In this document: in pieces, positions 43,745-53,033 of the stretch | How positions within the stretch are numbered: position 1 is the stretch's first letter | Layout: every line of letters starts with the position of its first letter | Virus record (IMG/VR): IMGVR_UViG_3300005613_000051 | Location: 1-64,000 of that record | DNA length: 64,000 nt | Origin: a virus | Reading direction: 5' to 3' (one strand) | Translations under genes and position numbers: made by a program | The notes under the pieces: model-generated | Seen by the model: the letters and a program-made list of their open reading frames with translations, nothing else | Told to the model about the DNA's origin: nothing | Databases searched by the model: none

Positions 43745-46024
43745 TTATTTTAATTTAAATATTAATAGATTCTCACCTTTAGTAAATGTTTTTCTTGTTC
43801 TCTGAAAATGATTTAAAGAATTATGACCCACGGGTATTTCTTCTAAAAAAATTAATTTTTCTTGAATACAGATACTTTTCATATCTTCTTTATACCTATT
43901 ATTAACTACAAAAGAAAAATAATGAGGATTCTTCTTTAAACAATTACAAATTATTTTTCGCCACCATACATTTAACCAAGATTTATAAGTAGGATACTTT
44001 AAGGTTGATGTCTCATCTCCGTCATATAACTCAGTATCAAAATAAGGTGGACAAGTAAATACAGCATCAAAATATTCTTTAGGAATAAAATCCTCAGCAG
44101 GATTATTATAAAAATATTTATTTTGCATTTTAAAATACTCTGCTATAGCTTTATTTCCTTGATAGGTTTCTAGGCAAATATCATTACCTATATAAGTAAT
44201 GTTCTTAGCTCCTAGAAGTCTATGCCCCCAACCCATGCAAGGATCATAAATTGATTTTATATTATATTTTTCAATAAAAGCTTTAATCCAAAAAGGACTA
44301 AAAAAAGAATACCCTATATGAATTCCAGATATCTTAAATCCCTGAAGATACTGCTTTATCGAAATTTTAAATTTATCTTTAACTTTATACTTTTCCCTAT
44401 TTGCTACTAGTCTTTCTCGGATTATGGGGTTATTCCAAAGTTCTCTTTCCTTTCTATAAAAGTGAGGTTGAAAATGTTCTATAATCTTATTCTGATAGGG
44501 ATTTTTTGAAAAATCCCCAGGTAATTTAGTAATTCTTTTATATTCTTTTTGAAGAGTTCTTTCTGAATAGGATAGGGGTAATCCTTGTTTTAAGAGTAAA
44601 AAAGTTAACCAATCTGGACCAAGTTCTATGTCTGACATCCAAATTTCTAAATAGTTTAAGCAATATTGAGATGCATAAATTCGTTTTAAAGGATCACTCT
44701 CTGTATATACTTTTAAAGCATTCTTATAATGTTCAGATATTTCTGCTTTTTTCTTCCAATTATCTAAAAATTCTTTATCGGGAGTATAAGGTTCTTTACC
44801 ATGACTCCAATATCCTTGTAACTCAATAAAACAGTCATTCTTAGCAATATAAAAATCACATGCAAAAGGATAACGAGGATCTTCATTATATTGTCGCTCA
44901 ATATCTTTTTCCAAAAGCTGTTCTAGTAAGGACCAAATTAGAAAATATAAGTCATCTTCAATTTTTGAAGTACCATAAGTTCCATTATCTAGTTTTGTTT
45001 GATGAATCTTATCTTGAATTTCTTTAGATTGTGCTGGATATTTCACCCCATATCTTTTTAAACTAGTCTGAATAATTTTATCTTGAATTTCTTTAGATTG
45101 TCTTGGATATTTCACCCCATATCTTTTTAAACTAGTCTGAATAATTTTATCTTGAATTTCTTTAGATTGTCTTGGATATTCCACCCCATATCTTTTTAGA
45201 AAAGTTTTTCTTATTTTATCTTTAACTTCTTCAGATTGAAAAACATAGTTAACACCATATTTTTTTAAGCAAGTTTTTTTAGAAGCTTCTTTAAAAGGAG
45301 AGAAATGTTGAGGATTTTCTACTCCATATTTTTTTAAATTAGTTTGTTTTGTTTTTTCTTTAATGAGGTTAGATTTTGTAGGATGATCATACCCAAATCT
45401 ATTCATATTAGTTTCTTTAAATTTTTCTTTTAGAATATCAGATTGCAGAGGATATTCACAGCCATAGCGTTTTATCATTGTTTTTTTTATTTTTGCACTA
45501 AGCTGCTCTGAGCTAAATGCTCCTATAGCACCATATTTCTTTATAAAAGAATTCTGAGTTTTCTTTTGAATTTTTTTAGATTCTAAAGGATATTCTACAT
45601 GGTATCTCTCTAAATTAGTCTTTTTAATTTTATTCTTTATTTCTTCGGAATAAATTGGATTAGAAACACCGTATCTCTTTAGATTAGTTTTTTTAATTTT
45701 ATTTTTGATTTCTTCATTTTCTAAGGGAGATTTACTTTGAAATTTTTTTAAACAAGTTTGGGTTTGTTTTTCTTTGACCCAAGGAAGTTTTGCTACGTTA
45801 GAAACACCGTACTTTTTTTGTACTGTTTTTTGGCAATTTTCAATTCTTCGCTTAATATCTTTTTGAATTTTATGTTTTTTAAGATATCTTTTGACTGTAG
45901 TTTTACCTACCGCTAGGTCCTTAGCTATGTCTGTGCCTGTCTTATTTAATATTATATATTCCTGATATAGCCAGGAAAAGCTATCCAATTTTTTTAGAAT
46001 ATTAGAATTAAATTTTTTAACCAC
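43745..46024 (-). CDS. Fusion of HTH, twelve 23-residue repeats, PD-(D/E)XK-like nuclease and DNA methyltransferase
   Basis: This 759-residue protein has four parts. Residues 14-50 look like a helix-turn-helix (GTDIAKDLAVGKTTVKRYL). Residues 65-340 are twelve gapless 23-residue repeats with core K-T-N-L-K-R-Y-G-V and end Q-S-x-E-I. A nuclease-like part follows, with Glu356, Asp390 in FACDFYI and Glu401 in FIELQG, then SHG. Residues 560-759 are a methyltransferase with DPCMGWG (motif I, 594) and TCPPY (motif IV, 657). This order suits DNA recognition, cleavage and self-protection in one chain. The start is GTG without a clear ribosome binding site. It lies alone between + strand metabolic and - strand baseplate genes. 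A homing endonuclease or restriction-modification role is inferred; no target is known. Confidence 0.82.
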   Translation of the reverse strand: MVKKFNSNILKKLDSFSWLYQEYIILNKTGTDIAKDLAVGKTTVKRYLKKHKIQKDIKRRIENCQKTVQKKYGVSNVAKLPWVKEKQTQTCLKKFQSKSPLENEEIKNKIKKTNLKRYGVSNPIYSEEIKNKIKKTNLERYHVEYPLESKKIQKKTQNSFIKKYGAIGAFSSEQLSAKIKKTMIKRYGCEYPLQSDILKEKFKETNMNRFGYDHPTKSNLIKEKTKQTNLKKYGVENPQHFSPFKEASKKTCLKKYGVNYVFQSEEVKDKIRKTFLKRYGVEYPRQSKEIQDKIIQTSLKRYGVKYPRQSKEIQDKIIQTSLKRYGVKYPAQSKEIQDKIHQTKLDNGTYGTSKIEDDLYFLIWSLLEQLLEKDIERQYNEDPRYPFACDFYIAKNDCFIELQGYWSHGKEPYTPDKEFLDNWKKKAEISEHYKNALKVYTESDPLKRIYASQYCLNYLEIWMSDIELGPDWLTFLLLKQGLPLSYSERTLQKEYKRITKLPGDFSKNPYQNKIIEHFQPHFYRKERELWNNPIIRERLVANREKYKVKDKFKISIKQYLQGFKISGIHIGYSFFSPFWIKAFIEKYNIKSIYDPCMGWGHRLLGAKNITYIGNDICLETYQGNKAIAEYFKMQNKYFYNNPAEDFIPKEYFDAVFTCPPYFDTELYDGDETSTLKYPTYKSWLNVWWRKIICNCLKKNPHYFSFVVNNRYKEDMKSICIQEKLIFLEEIPVGHNSLNHFQRTRKTFTKGENLLIFKLK
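45013..45219. repeat. 69-bp tandem DNA repeat encoding protein repeats 9-11
   Basis: Three units of exactly 69 bp lie head to tail inside the fusion gene. The first two differ at only two bases; the third matches over its first two-thirds and then diverges. One unit encodes one 23-residue repeat. The near identity shows very recent duplication or gene conversion, in contrast with the other nine repeats, which differ greatly in sequence. Confidence 0.9.
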
Positions 46025-46070
46025 AACATCTTGCGTAAAAGTAGTCTTCTTCTACACTAAGCAGTATAGA

Positions 46071-46685
46071 TTACATTGTCAATCTGAAAATAACACTTAA
46101 TGTTGCGGTATTAGGTTTATTGATTACTTGAATTGTTCGATAATTGATTAAGTTATCTTTTGCTTCATCAATCACATTTTCCTCTGCGTCACCCCCGTAT
46201 AATCCCAATTCCATGATAGGACCAACCGCTTCAGATTCCGAAAAAACGGTTTGAAAATCAATAATATTAGTTATCTCTGTCGCAGGTAGTCCAGAACCAT
46301 CAGTTTTTACAAAATTGACATTAGCAAATCTTTTTCTTGCTAATTCAGCTTCAAGTTTTGTTTGAGTAGTTGTAGCCACAGGTGGATTTTGAGGATCCCA
46401 AGAAGAGTGTCCAGTTCCCACAGCTAGAACCCAGATACCGTGAGCAGGACCTACTGGATCTAAAGTAGTTTGTCCATCTGCTAAAAGACGAGCAATAAGT
46501 AATGAGGCTGAATCTACTATAACATTTTGGTAATATTTTTCAACTTTACCGTCATTATGATTTAAAATAAGAAAGAATTCACCTTTCATTTTACTTCTAT
46601 TATTTTCTTCATATTTTGTACCAAAACTCATTCTTCCACTAGTTTCTGATGTTTTCTTTAAAACTTCCTTGTTAATATTTGCCAT
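46071..46685 (-). CDS. Virion structural protein, baseplate/tail region
   Basis: This 204-residue protein has a layout common in large myoviruses: NVIVDSASLLIARLLADGQ, then IWVLAVGTG, PPVATTTQTKLEAELARKRF and a VGPIMELGLYGGDA turn, with NYRTIQVINKPNTATLSV at the C-terminus. Such proteins accompany baseplate wedge genes; the role is probably structural. GGAGG precedes the ATG. It is the last gene of the minus-strand baseplate operon, with 56 bp between it and the larger gene upstream. Confidence 0.7.
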   Translation of the reverse strand: MANINKEVLKKTSETSGRMSFGTKYEENNRSKMKGEFFLILNHNDGKVEKYYQNVIVDSASLLIARLLADGQTTLDPVGPAHGIWVLAVGTGHSSWDPQNPPVATTTQTKLEAELARKRFANVNFVKTDGSGLPATEITNIIDFQTVFSESEAVGPIMELGLYGGDAEENVIDEAKDNLINYRTIQVINKPNTATLSVIFRLTM

Positions 46686-46741
46686 GTCTCTATTCCTCCA
46701 AAATTCATATTTTTATTGTATATATACATTATATTAATTAA

Positions 46742-49700
46742 TTATACAGGTACCACTTCGATTGCTGTGGTAATAAAATTATTATTACTTTGAGTTAACA
46801 CAGGAGATGGATTTTCATATTCATTTACAGTAATATAAGTTGCAAAAATAATATCCTCTTGGTCTAAACCTATGCTACTATTATTACCTGCAGAAGGGTC
46901 TAAATGTATTAACTTATTTGATTCTAGGTAGGAATTTCCACTAAGATCATATTCGAATCCTTTAGTATAATTAAATACTTTATATACTAAAGAAACCTCA
47001 GTAGAACTAAATAATATGAAGTTATCTGGGTCATGCACTGAAATCAGATGTTCATATTCATTAGTATGATCCACAGCTTCATAGTCCACTCTAACTATAT
47101 CCCCATAATCTAACCCCTGAGGATTTAAATTGAAATCTAAGTCAATAACTTGATCATTAATAATATTCATACCAGTTAAATCATAATAAAAACTTTGAGT
47201 TTCATTATAAACACTATTTACTATTCCATTTAATATCTTTTTAGGAGTTAGAAATAGAAGTGGAGATAACGTTGGAATATTGTTATTTATGGATGCTACT
47301 TTTACACCATAAGCATTAATAGAAGGATCTATTAATTGTAAATCTTCTATGCCATACCCATTCATCATAAAAGGTATGTAATCTGTCAATTTTACATAAG
47401 AAGTTTCAACATCAGCTTCTTTAAGTTTAGTTCCTGATAATATATCGCTTTCTGTGTTGGTTAAACCCTCATTAGCTATTAACCAAGCTTCTTCTTTATA
47501 ATAATCTCTTGAAACATCATCTAGATGAATAGGAACTACTGGATCTGGATTAATATATCCTGAAACTGAACCAACCTCAAAAGTATGTAATAAATATCCT
47601 CGGTCAGAAGAATTACCAACTCCTTGATCTTCAAAGTAAATACTTCCTGAATTAGCAAAAGCTTCAAAACTTTCATCATTTGCTAAAATTGGAGTACTAT
47701 ATACTGGATTTTCACTGGGGTCTCTATTCCACAAAACTTCCCAAAGTTCATCTATACCCCCATATTCCTCTTCTTTCACATCATCAATAAGCATATGAGC
47801 AGTGGTATGTGTTCCTCCAAGATGATACTCAGGAACTGTGGGTAAAGGATGTTCAAAAACATCCCAACTACCATTGCCCCCATGTAATGTGCAATTTAAA
47901 TCATTGATGACATTAAAGGTAGCTTCAACAAAACCTGTTCCTGAGTATAGCTCTGGAGTTATGGGATAGGTAAATAATTGACAATCATAATCTCTCTTAA
48001 TGGTTGTTTCTGTACCACCATATGTGAAATCTAACTCTATTAATCGGCGAAAATCCATCATCATTCCATTTTTAGGATCTTCACAAAGAGTTTGCACTAT
48101 GTTAGCAGTACCCCCGTTATCTAGATACTCAAATTCAAGAGCACTATAAAAAGGATGATATGAATCATAATGAATTTCACTATACATCCTATCTTCAGGA
48201 GTATTCATTATGAACTCATTGTTATTCATTCTAAATTCTTGAAAGGGAAGTCTTCTCCAAACATCCTTTTTATCTAGAGATCGGGGAAAAAGTTCTTGAC
48301 CATCAACTAGAGTAGTTGAGTATATATCGGAATCATAACCATGAGATTTAAAAATGTCATAATCATTTATTCTGTTTCTTAAGCTTAACTCATTCATATT
48401 AAGAGTTAAGGCATCGTTGAATACAGAAGAATTAAATAAGTTAAAACCTTTATAGCGATAACTTTTTTCAAGAGGAATTTGTTCTTCTATGGAATACTCT
48501 GAAGGAAACAATACTGTTCTATAACTTAATTCTGTAGCTTGATTTTTCCAGTTATTAATAACAGAATCAAAATCATTCGTAATTAAGGCACCAATATATT
48601 GCCTTAGATAGTAATATGTTACAGTTATTGTAGATGTATCAGAAGGTATGTCTCTTAATTTAAAAGAAGCAGAAAGTGGATATATTTCTTGTACTTCAAC
48701 TCTTATTCCATCTACATAAACTTGAATATCACTAGTTTCATCTGCTAAAGAACCGTCCTCTTTACCAAAGGGACCAAAACGTGTATGATATATAGCAATA
48801 TCATAAGTATCCCAAGTACCTCCTGAGATAGACCTCGCCCATCTGGGAGAAGATTGTCTAAAAGAACCTTCCGAAGTAACTTCTTGAGCTATTTCATCTT
48901 CTATTAATAAATAGTTATCTCCAGCACATTTTTTTCTAAAATCTTCATAATAGTAATTATAAAGATCAACATGAGATACCTCACAAATAGCAGTATTTGC
49001 TATTTTTTGCTTTGTTTCAAAACCGTCATGTGTTATGACAGGATCGTTATTCTCGTCAGTAACAAGAAGACATCCTTTTCTAAAAATATCAAATAATTCT
49101 GAAAAGATAAATTTAGTAACATATGTAGTATGAGCTGGTTTGATAATATTTAATAAAAATTCGATATCTTTTTGAAGTTGATTTACATCTTTTATACGAG
49201 GGTCATCAACTTGAATAACAATATCAAAAGTAAATTTTTTAATGATGGAATCAAGTGAAGGATCTTCTCTAGATAATAAAAAATTTTCAACAATACCTAC
49301 GGGTACTTCTACAAATTTTAAAAGGGATCTTTCAATATTAGCTTTAGTACTTCCTCCAAAGTAAGCTTCAATAATTGATAGATAAAAATTTCTTACTTTT
49401 TCATCAGTGGAGGTAGTTTGGGCAAATCTTTGTCTAGGGAAAAGAAAAGATGCTATATTTTGAGAAAGGTATTCTCCTCTAGTAGTATCAAAAATAATAT
49501 CATCGGTTACTTGTTTAGTAATACATAGAAATCGAGCTGATTCAAAAGCAATAGCTTTTAAATGCATAGCATAATTAGTGCTAGGTACATCAGATTTGTA
49601 GCTAGAATCTAATAGACCCAACATACCTCTATCTTTAGGAACATATGTTCCATTTTCTCCATTAGATAGAGATTTTACAATAAGTCCAAGACGTTCATTT

Positions 49701-49771
49701 GCTCTTTCGAGAATATCTTTTCGAAATTGTTTAGTATCTAAAAAACCGTTTGTGTTACCACCGAATGACAT
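46742..49771 (-). CDS. Large baseplate wedge-type structural protein (1009 residues)
   Basis: The first about 240 residues are helical and contain a wedge-like core (NERLGLIVKSL and FDIVIQVDDPRIKDV). The middle and C-terminal parts are beta-rich. Two modules near the end, YDLTGMNIINDQVIDL and YDLSGNSYLESNKLIHL, each followed by a (G)-D/E-I-(V/I)-x-x-x-Y strand, also appear in the J-like protein upstream (YDVTGAVIIGEGQVIDL), showing a shared domain. Its position after the J-like gene suits a gp7-like wedge arm, but sequence evidence for that is lacking. It is 3 bp from the upstream gene. Confidence 0.68.
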   Translation of the reverse strand: MSFGGNTNGFLDTKQFRKDILERANERLGLIVKSLSNGENGTYVPKDRGMLGLLDSSYKSDVPSTNYAMHLKAIAFESARFLCITKQVTDDIIFDTTRGEYLSQNIASFLFPRQRFAQTTSTDEKVRNFYLSIIEAYFGGSTKANIERSLLKFVEVPVGIVENFLLSREDPSLDSIIKKFTFDIVIQVDDPRIKDVNQLQKDIEFLLNIIKPAHTTYVTKFIFSELFDIFRKGCLLVTDENNDPVITHDGFETKQKIANTAICEVSHVDLYNYYYEDFRKKCAGDNYLLIEDEIAQEVTSEGSFRQSSPRWARSISGGTWDTYDIAIYHTRFGPFGKEDGSLADETSDIQVYVDGIRVEVQEIYPLSASFKLRDIPSDTSTITVTYYYLRQYIGALITNDFDSVINNWKNQATELSYRTVLFPSEYSIEEQIPLEKSYRYKGFNLFNSSVFNDALTLNMNELSLRNRINDYDIFKSHGYDSDIYSTTLVDGQELFPRSLDKKDVWRRLPFQEFRMNNNEFIMNTPEDRMYSEIHYDSYHPFYSALEFEYLDNGGTANIVQTLCEDPKNGMMMDFRRLIELDFTYGGTETTIKRDYDCQLFTYPITPELYSGTGFVEATFNVINDLNCTLHGGNGSWDVFEHPLPTVPEYHLGGTHTTAHMLIDDVKEEEYGGIDELWEVLWNRDPSENPVYSTPILANDESFEAFANSGSIYFEDQGVGNSSDRGYLLHTFEVGSVSGYINPDPVVPIHLDDVSRDYYKEEAWLIANEGLTNTESDILSGTKLKEADVETSYVKLTDYIPFMMNGYGIEDLQLIDPSINAYGVKVASINNNIPTLSPLLFLTPKKILNGIVNSVYNETQSFYYDLTGMNIINDQVIDLDFNLNPQGLDYGDIVRVDYEAVDHTNEYEHLISVHDPDNFILFSSTEVSLVYKVFNYTKGFEYDLSGNSYLESNKLIHLDPSAGNNSSIGLDQEDIIFATYITVNEYENPSPVLTQSNNNFITTAIEVVPV

Positions 49772-49774
49772 ATC

Positions 49775-52700
49775 TTAGAACCCTGTAAATTTTTTGGAAA
49801 AATCGTATGTTATAATTAAATTACCAACAGCTCCATACTCAATGTCACTAAAAGTAATATCTCTAGCACCAGTAGCATCTACTACAAGATATGTTGTTGT
49901 AATTGTAGCATCATGTATATTTCCTATTTTTGGAGAAACATAGAGGTAACCCTCTGAATCAATAAAAGCTCGTCCTGCTGCTTCAGCTACTTTAGATAAA
50001 TCATCCGTTAGGAATAATTCAATATCATTTTCAAAAACTCCTCTGAAAGCGGTATTTGATCCACCCCCTTCTAAGGTTTTCCACTGCAGTGTTCCTACAC
50101 TTTTGTATGCAGTAACATTCACTGTTTGATAAGGTACCCATTCATCTGCATAAACTTCTTTAATTACCAAGCTATTATTTGCCTTTACCATTTTTGTGAA
50201 AGGAACAATCACATAATCCACTCCATTGATTCCTTCTATTACATGAATTATATCAGATTGATAGATGGATTGACCTATGAGTTTTTCTGACAAAACTTTT
50301 GCTATAGCAGTTCTAACTTGTCTATCGATGCTTGTTTGATCACTACCATCATATAACATAATCTTAATATCAAAATCAATATAAGTTTTTAAAGCAGATT
50401 TAACAACAACATCTGCAGTAAGATGTCTCATGGTATCTATTCTTGATTTAACAGAATGAAGCAGAGTATTCACGGTATAAGTAACCGTAAAATTTTCACC
50501 TGCTTCATAATCCACAAGTACTTTTGCTCCATTGGGGATAGAGCTAGTCACAGTTCTTTTTAGGGTAGTAAGTTTTTTCATGCTACCTGGGGTAACCAAA
50601 TAATCAATAGCTCTTTGATAGGTAGTAGTATTTGTCTCATCTGTAACTACTACAGTATCTACATCAACACCAAATCTTTCTAGAGATACTTCATTTTCTC
50701 CAAATAATAGGTGATCTTCATCAACTACTACTTTTATACTACCGTTGGGAAGACCATTAGCAAAATTCAAAGACATCTGATCTTTGGAAGACGTTGAGTT
50801 TCCAAATTTAAGAGGATCTTCTAATTTTTGAAGAATAATATTTTCTGATGTTAAATGACCAGAATTTTCTCCTATACAAGAGACAATGGAATCCACGGGT
50901 TGATTAGCAAAGACATAGGGTTCTGAATCTCGATATCTATAGGATACACTTATAACATCTGTAGGACTTAAACCTATAGCTTGATTAGCTTGAAGTGATT
51001 CATTCAAATCAATTACTTGTCCTTCACCGATTATTACAGCACCTGTTACATCATATAAAGCTTGTTTAGTTAAATTTTTTACTTCAAGTACTTGGAAGAT
51101 AGGTTTTTCATAAGTTACGTTAGAATTATATATTCTGAAATGAAAGAATTGAACACTTTGAATAAGAGCTTGTTCTCCTTTAACCGTATTATAGGTAAAT
51201 CCAAAATTTTCTGAATAATTAGTAGTTAAGCTACCTTGTACATAAATATCTACTTTTCCAAAAGTATGTACTAATCGAAGGGGATCTATATCCCTTTGCA
51301 TAAGTTCTTCACCTGCACTAATAATCTTAGTTCTTTGGACATTAGGAGTTCCTAAAGTAGTAGCTAAATATCCTGCTTCAGTTCCTGCATCAACACTAAC
51401 AAAAGCAAGCATTGCTCTTTCAGCTAAATCATTATTAGATTCTATATCTTGACCAAATTCAGTTGGATTAGGATTAGTTACTCCAAAGATAGAATCAATA
51501 CCACTTACAATAAGTCTAATCTTGCTAGCATCAACATTACCCACATCCCCTGGTTGAAGAGCACGTATATCTAATCTAACTTCATACCTATTAGTACTTC
51601 TGTTGTAGTAATTTTCTAAATCATCTACAGATAGTATAAAGTCGGTTAATACTTCAAATTGAACGGGTTCTGTGGTTTCATCTGAAATAGTTTCAACAAT
51701 ACCACCTGAGTTAATAACTGCATCTCTAGTGGGAGTTTTTAAAGTATAAAATAAAGCTTGTCCTATAGCATTTTGAGCTGCTTTTCTACGATAATTCACA
51801 TTTCCAGCTAATTTGGTAAAAGCATTATCAATTAAAACTTGTACTCGATCCGCATTTTCATCAGATAGAAGTAAAGCTTCTTTTAATCTAAGTTTATTAG
51901 CTGTCGTCAAAACATCGTCTGATACCCCATCTCCATTTGGATCATCAAACTCAATTAATGTTAAAAAAGATTGGGAACGATGCATAAAATCAAGAATAAT
52001 ATATAATCTTTCAAATTCATCACTAGGGGGGTTAATATGCACGTCTCTCGTAATAGTTCCGGGCTTAACATCTATTTCAGAATTATTTTGTAAAATTTGA
52101 TCAATCAAACTTGCTTGGATATCAACCGTATTTCTAGCAGGAAGATCTCGGATAGTTGTATCTAATAATAGTGGATTTGTTCCTAATTCAGCACTGTATA
52201 TAGATTCTACTTGTTTTTGAGAAGTTGAATCAAAAGCTACTGCAGTTGCGACATAGTGATTTGGTTCTGATAGAGGAATCGTTCCTAATGGTTGATTTAA
52301 TCTGTTATGTTCATAGGAATAATAGTAATCCCTTACTACTTTTTCAATAATATTTGTTGTTCTGATGTCTCCTGAAGTATCAACAGTTTCACTAAGAACA
52401 ATGGTATTTTCTTTAAAAAAGTCAGGAGCTGTAACCAGAGTACTATTTAATAAAGTAAACCCCTTAGTTCCTCCACCAGGTTTTTCACTTCCATAAAAGT
52501 TATAGCCTATAACTTCAGGTTCACTATTCTCAATCACTGATATTTTAACTGAATTTCTACTTCTTTCTAGAGTAATACCTGTGGGAGCATCTACAATTAA
52601 ATTTAAGTTATCATCAGTGATATAAGTTACTGTTAAAGTGTCTGGAGAACTAGTTATTCCATCACCATCTATTGCTGTAACATTAAATTGATTTTCACCT

Positions 52701-52885
52701 TCAGATAATAAGGTAACAAAGGTCCAGTCTGTTGCTCCGGAGGCGTAAGTCACCCCAGTTGTACTTCCGTTCACCAATATTTTTTCGGTGGTTGGATCCG
52801 ACCAACCTTTTATAGTCTGATTGACTAAATTGGTTGAATATCCTGGAGCATTTGTTGGAAATGTAATTTCAGGTATAATAGCCAC
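49775..52885 (-). CDS. Baseplate J-like wedge protein (gp6-like) with N-terminal Ig domain
   Basis: Residues about 420-520 of this 1036-residue protein hold the baseplate J signature: RALQPGDVGNVDA, then VTNPNPTEFGQDIESNNDL and RAML. Before it, residues 1-95 form an Ig-like domain (FVTLLSEGENQFNVTAID), and about 98-235 an FnIII-like one. A DPNGDGVSDD loop (315-324) resembles a calcium-binding EF-hand/dockerin loop. The C-terminal part contains one YDVTG module shared with the next gene. The start is GTG with GGGGAG upstream. As in T4 gp6 it should link wedges into the ring. It heads the minus-strand baseplate operon. Confidence 0.82.
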   Translation of the reverse strand: MAIIPEITFPTNAPGYSTNLVNQTIKGWSDPTTEKILVNGSTTGVTYASGATDWTFVTLLSEGENQFNVTAIDGDGITSSPDTLTVTYITDDNLNLIVDAPTGITLERSRNSVKISVIENSEPEVIGYNFYGSEKPGGGTKGFTLLNSTLVTAPDFFKENTIVLSETVDTSGDIRTTNIIEKVVRDYYYSYEHNRLNQPLGTIPLSEPNHYVATAVAFDSTSQKQVESIYSAELGTNPLLLDTTIRDLPARNTVDIQASLIDQILQNNSEIDVKPGTITRDVHINPPSDEFERLYIILDFMHRSQSFLTLIEFDDPNGDGVSDDVLTTANKLRLKEALLLSDENADRVQVLIDNAFTKLAGNVNYRRKAAQNAIGQALFYTLKTPTRDAVINSGGIVETISDETTEPVQFEVLTDFILSVDDLENYYNRSTNRYEVRLDIRALQPGDVGNVDASKIRLIVSGIDSIFGVTNPNPTEFGQDIESNNDLAERAMLAFVSVDAGTEAGYLATTLGTPNVQRTKIISAGEELMQRDIDPLRLVHTFGKVDIYVQGSLTTNYSENFGFTYNTVKGEQALIQSVQFFHFRIYNSNVTYEKPIFQVLEVKNLTKQALYDVTGAVIIGEGQVIDLNESLQANQAIGLSPTDVISVSYRYRDSEPYVFANQPVDSIVSCIGENSGHLTSENIILQKLEDPLKFGNSTSSKDQMSLNFANGLPNGSIKVVVDEDHLLFGENEVSLERFGVDVDTVVVTDETNTTTYQRAIDYLVTPGSMKKLTTLKRTVTSSIPNGAKVLVDYEAGENFTVTYTVNTLLHSVKSRIDTMRHLTADVVVKSALKTYIDFDIKIMLYDGSDQTSIDRQVRTAIAKVLSEKLIGQSIYQSDIIHVIEGINGVDYVIVPFTKMVKANNSLVIKEVYADEWVPYQTVNVTAYKSVGTLQWKTLEGGGSNTAFRGVFENDIELFLTDDLSKVAEAAGRAFIDSEGYLYVSPKIGNIHDATITTTYLVVDATGARDITFSDIEYGAVGNLIITYDFSKKFTGF

Positions 52886-52955
52886 AAAAGTCTCCCCTCT
52901 CTATTATTTTAAAGTATGTCCCTATGCTTAGATAAAATTAGTAAAAAAATTGTCT

Positions 52956-52963
52956 TGTTTATA
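52956..52963 (-). promoter_or_regulatory. Putative late promoter box (TATAAACA) for the minus baseplate operon
   Basis: The minus strand reads TATAAACA, one base from the T4 late consensus, 70 nt upstream of the GTG of the J-like gene. The same distance class (70-80 nt) is found for two exact boxes. The 148-bp space between the ligase and this operon holds nothing else recognisable. Confidence 0.42.
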
Positions 52964-53033
52964 ATAACTTAATAGTAAATTATGAGATTATTTAGATGGG
53001 AGTTTTTAAAGATTGAAAAGGATTTACTAATGC

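Noticed and set aside
43745-46024. Reading the 23-residue repeats as a plain coiled coil.
   Set aside because: Each unit has conserved Tyr-Gly and Pro positions that would break a continuous helix, and the period is not a multiple of seven.
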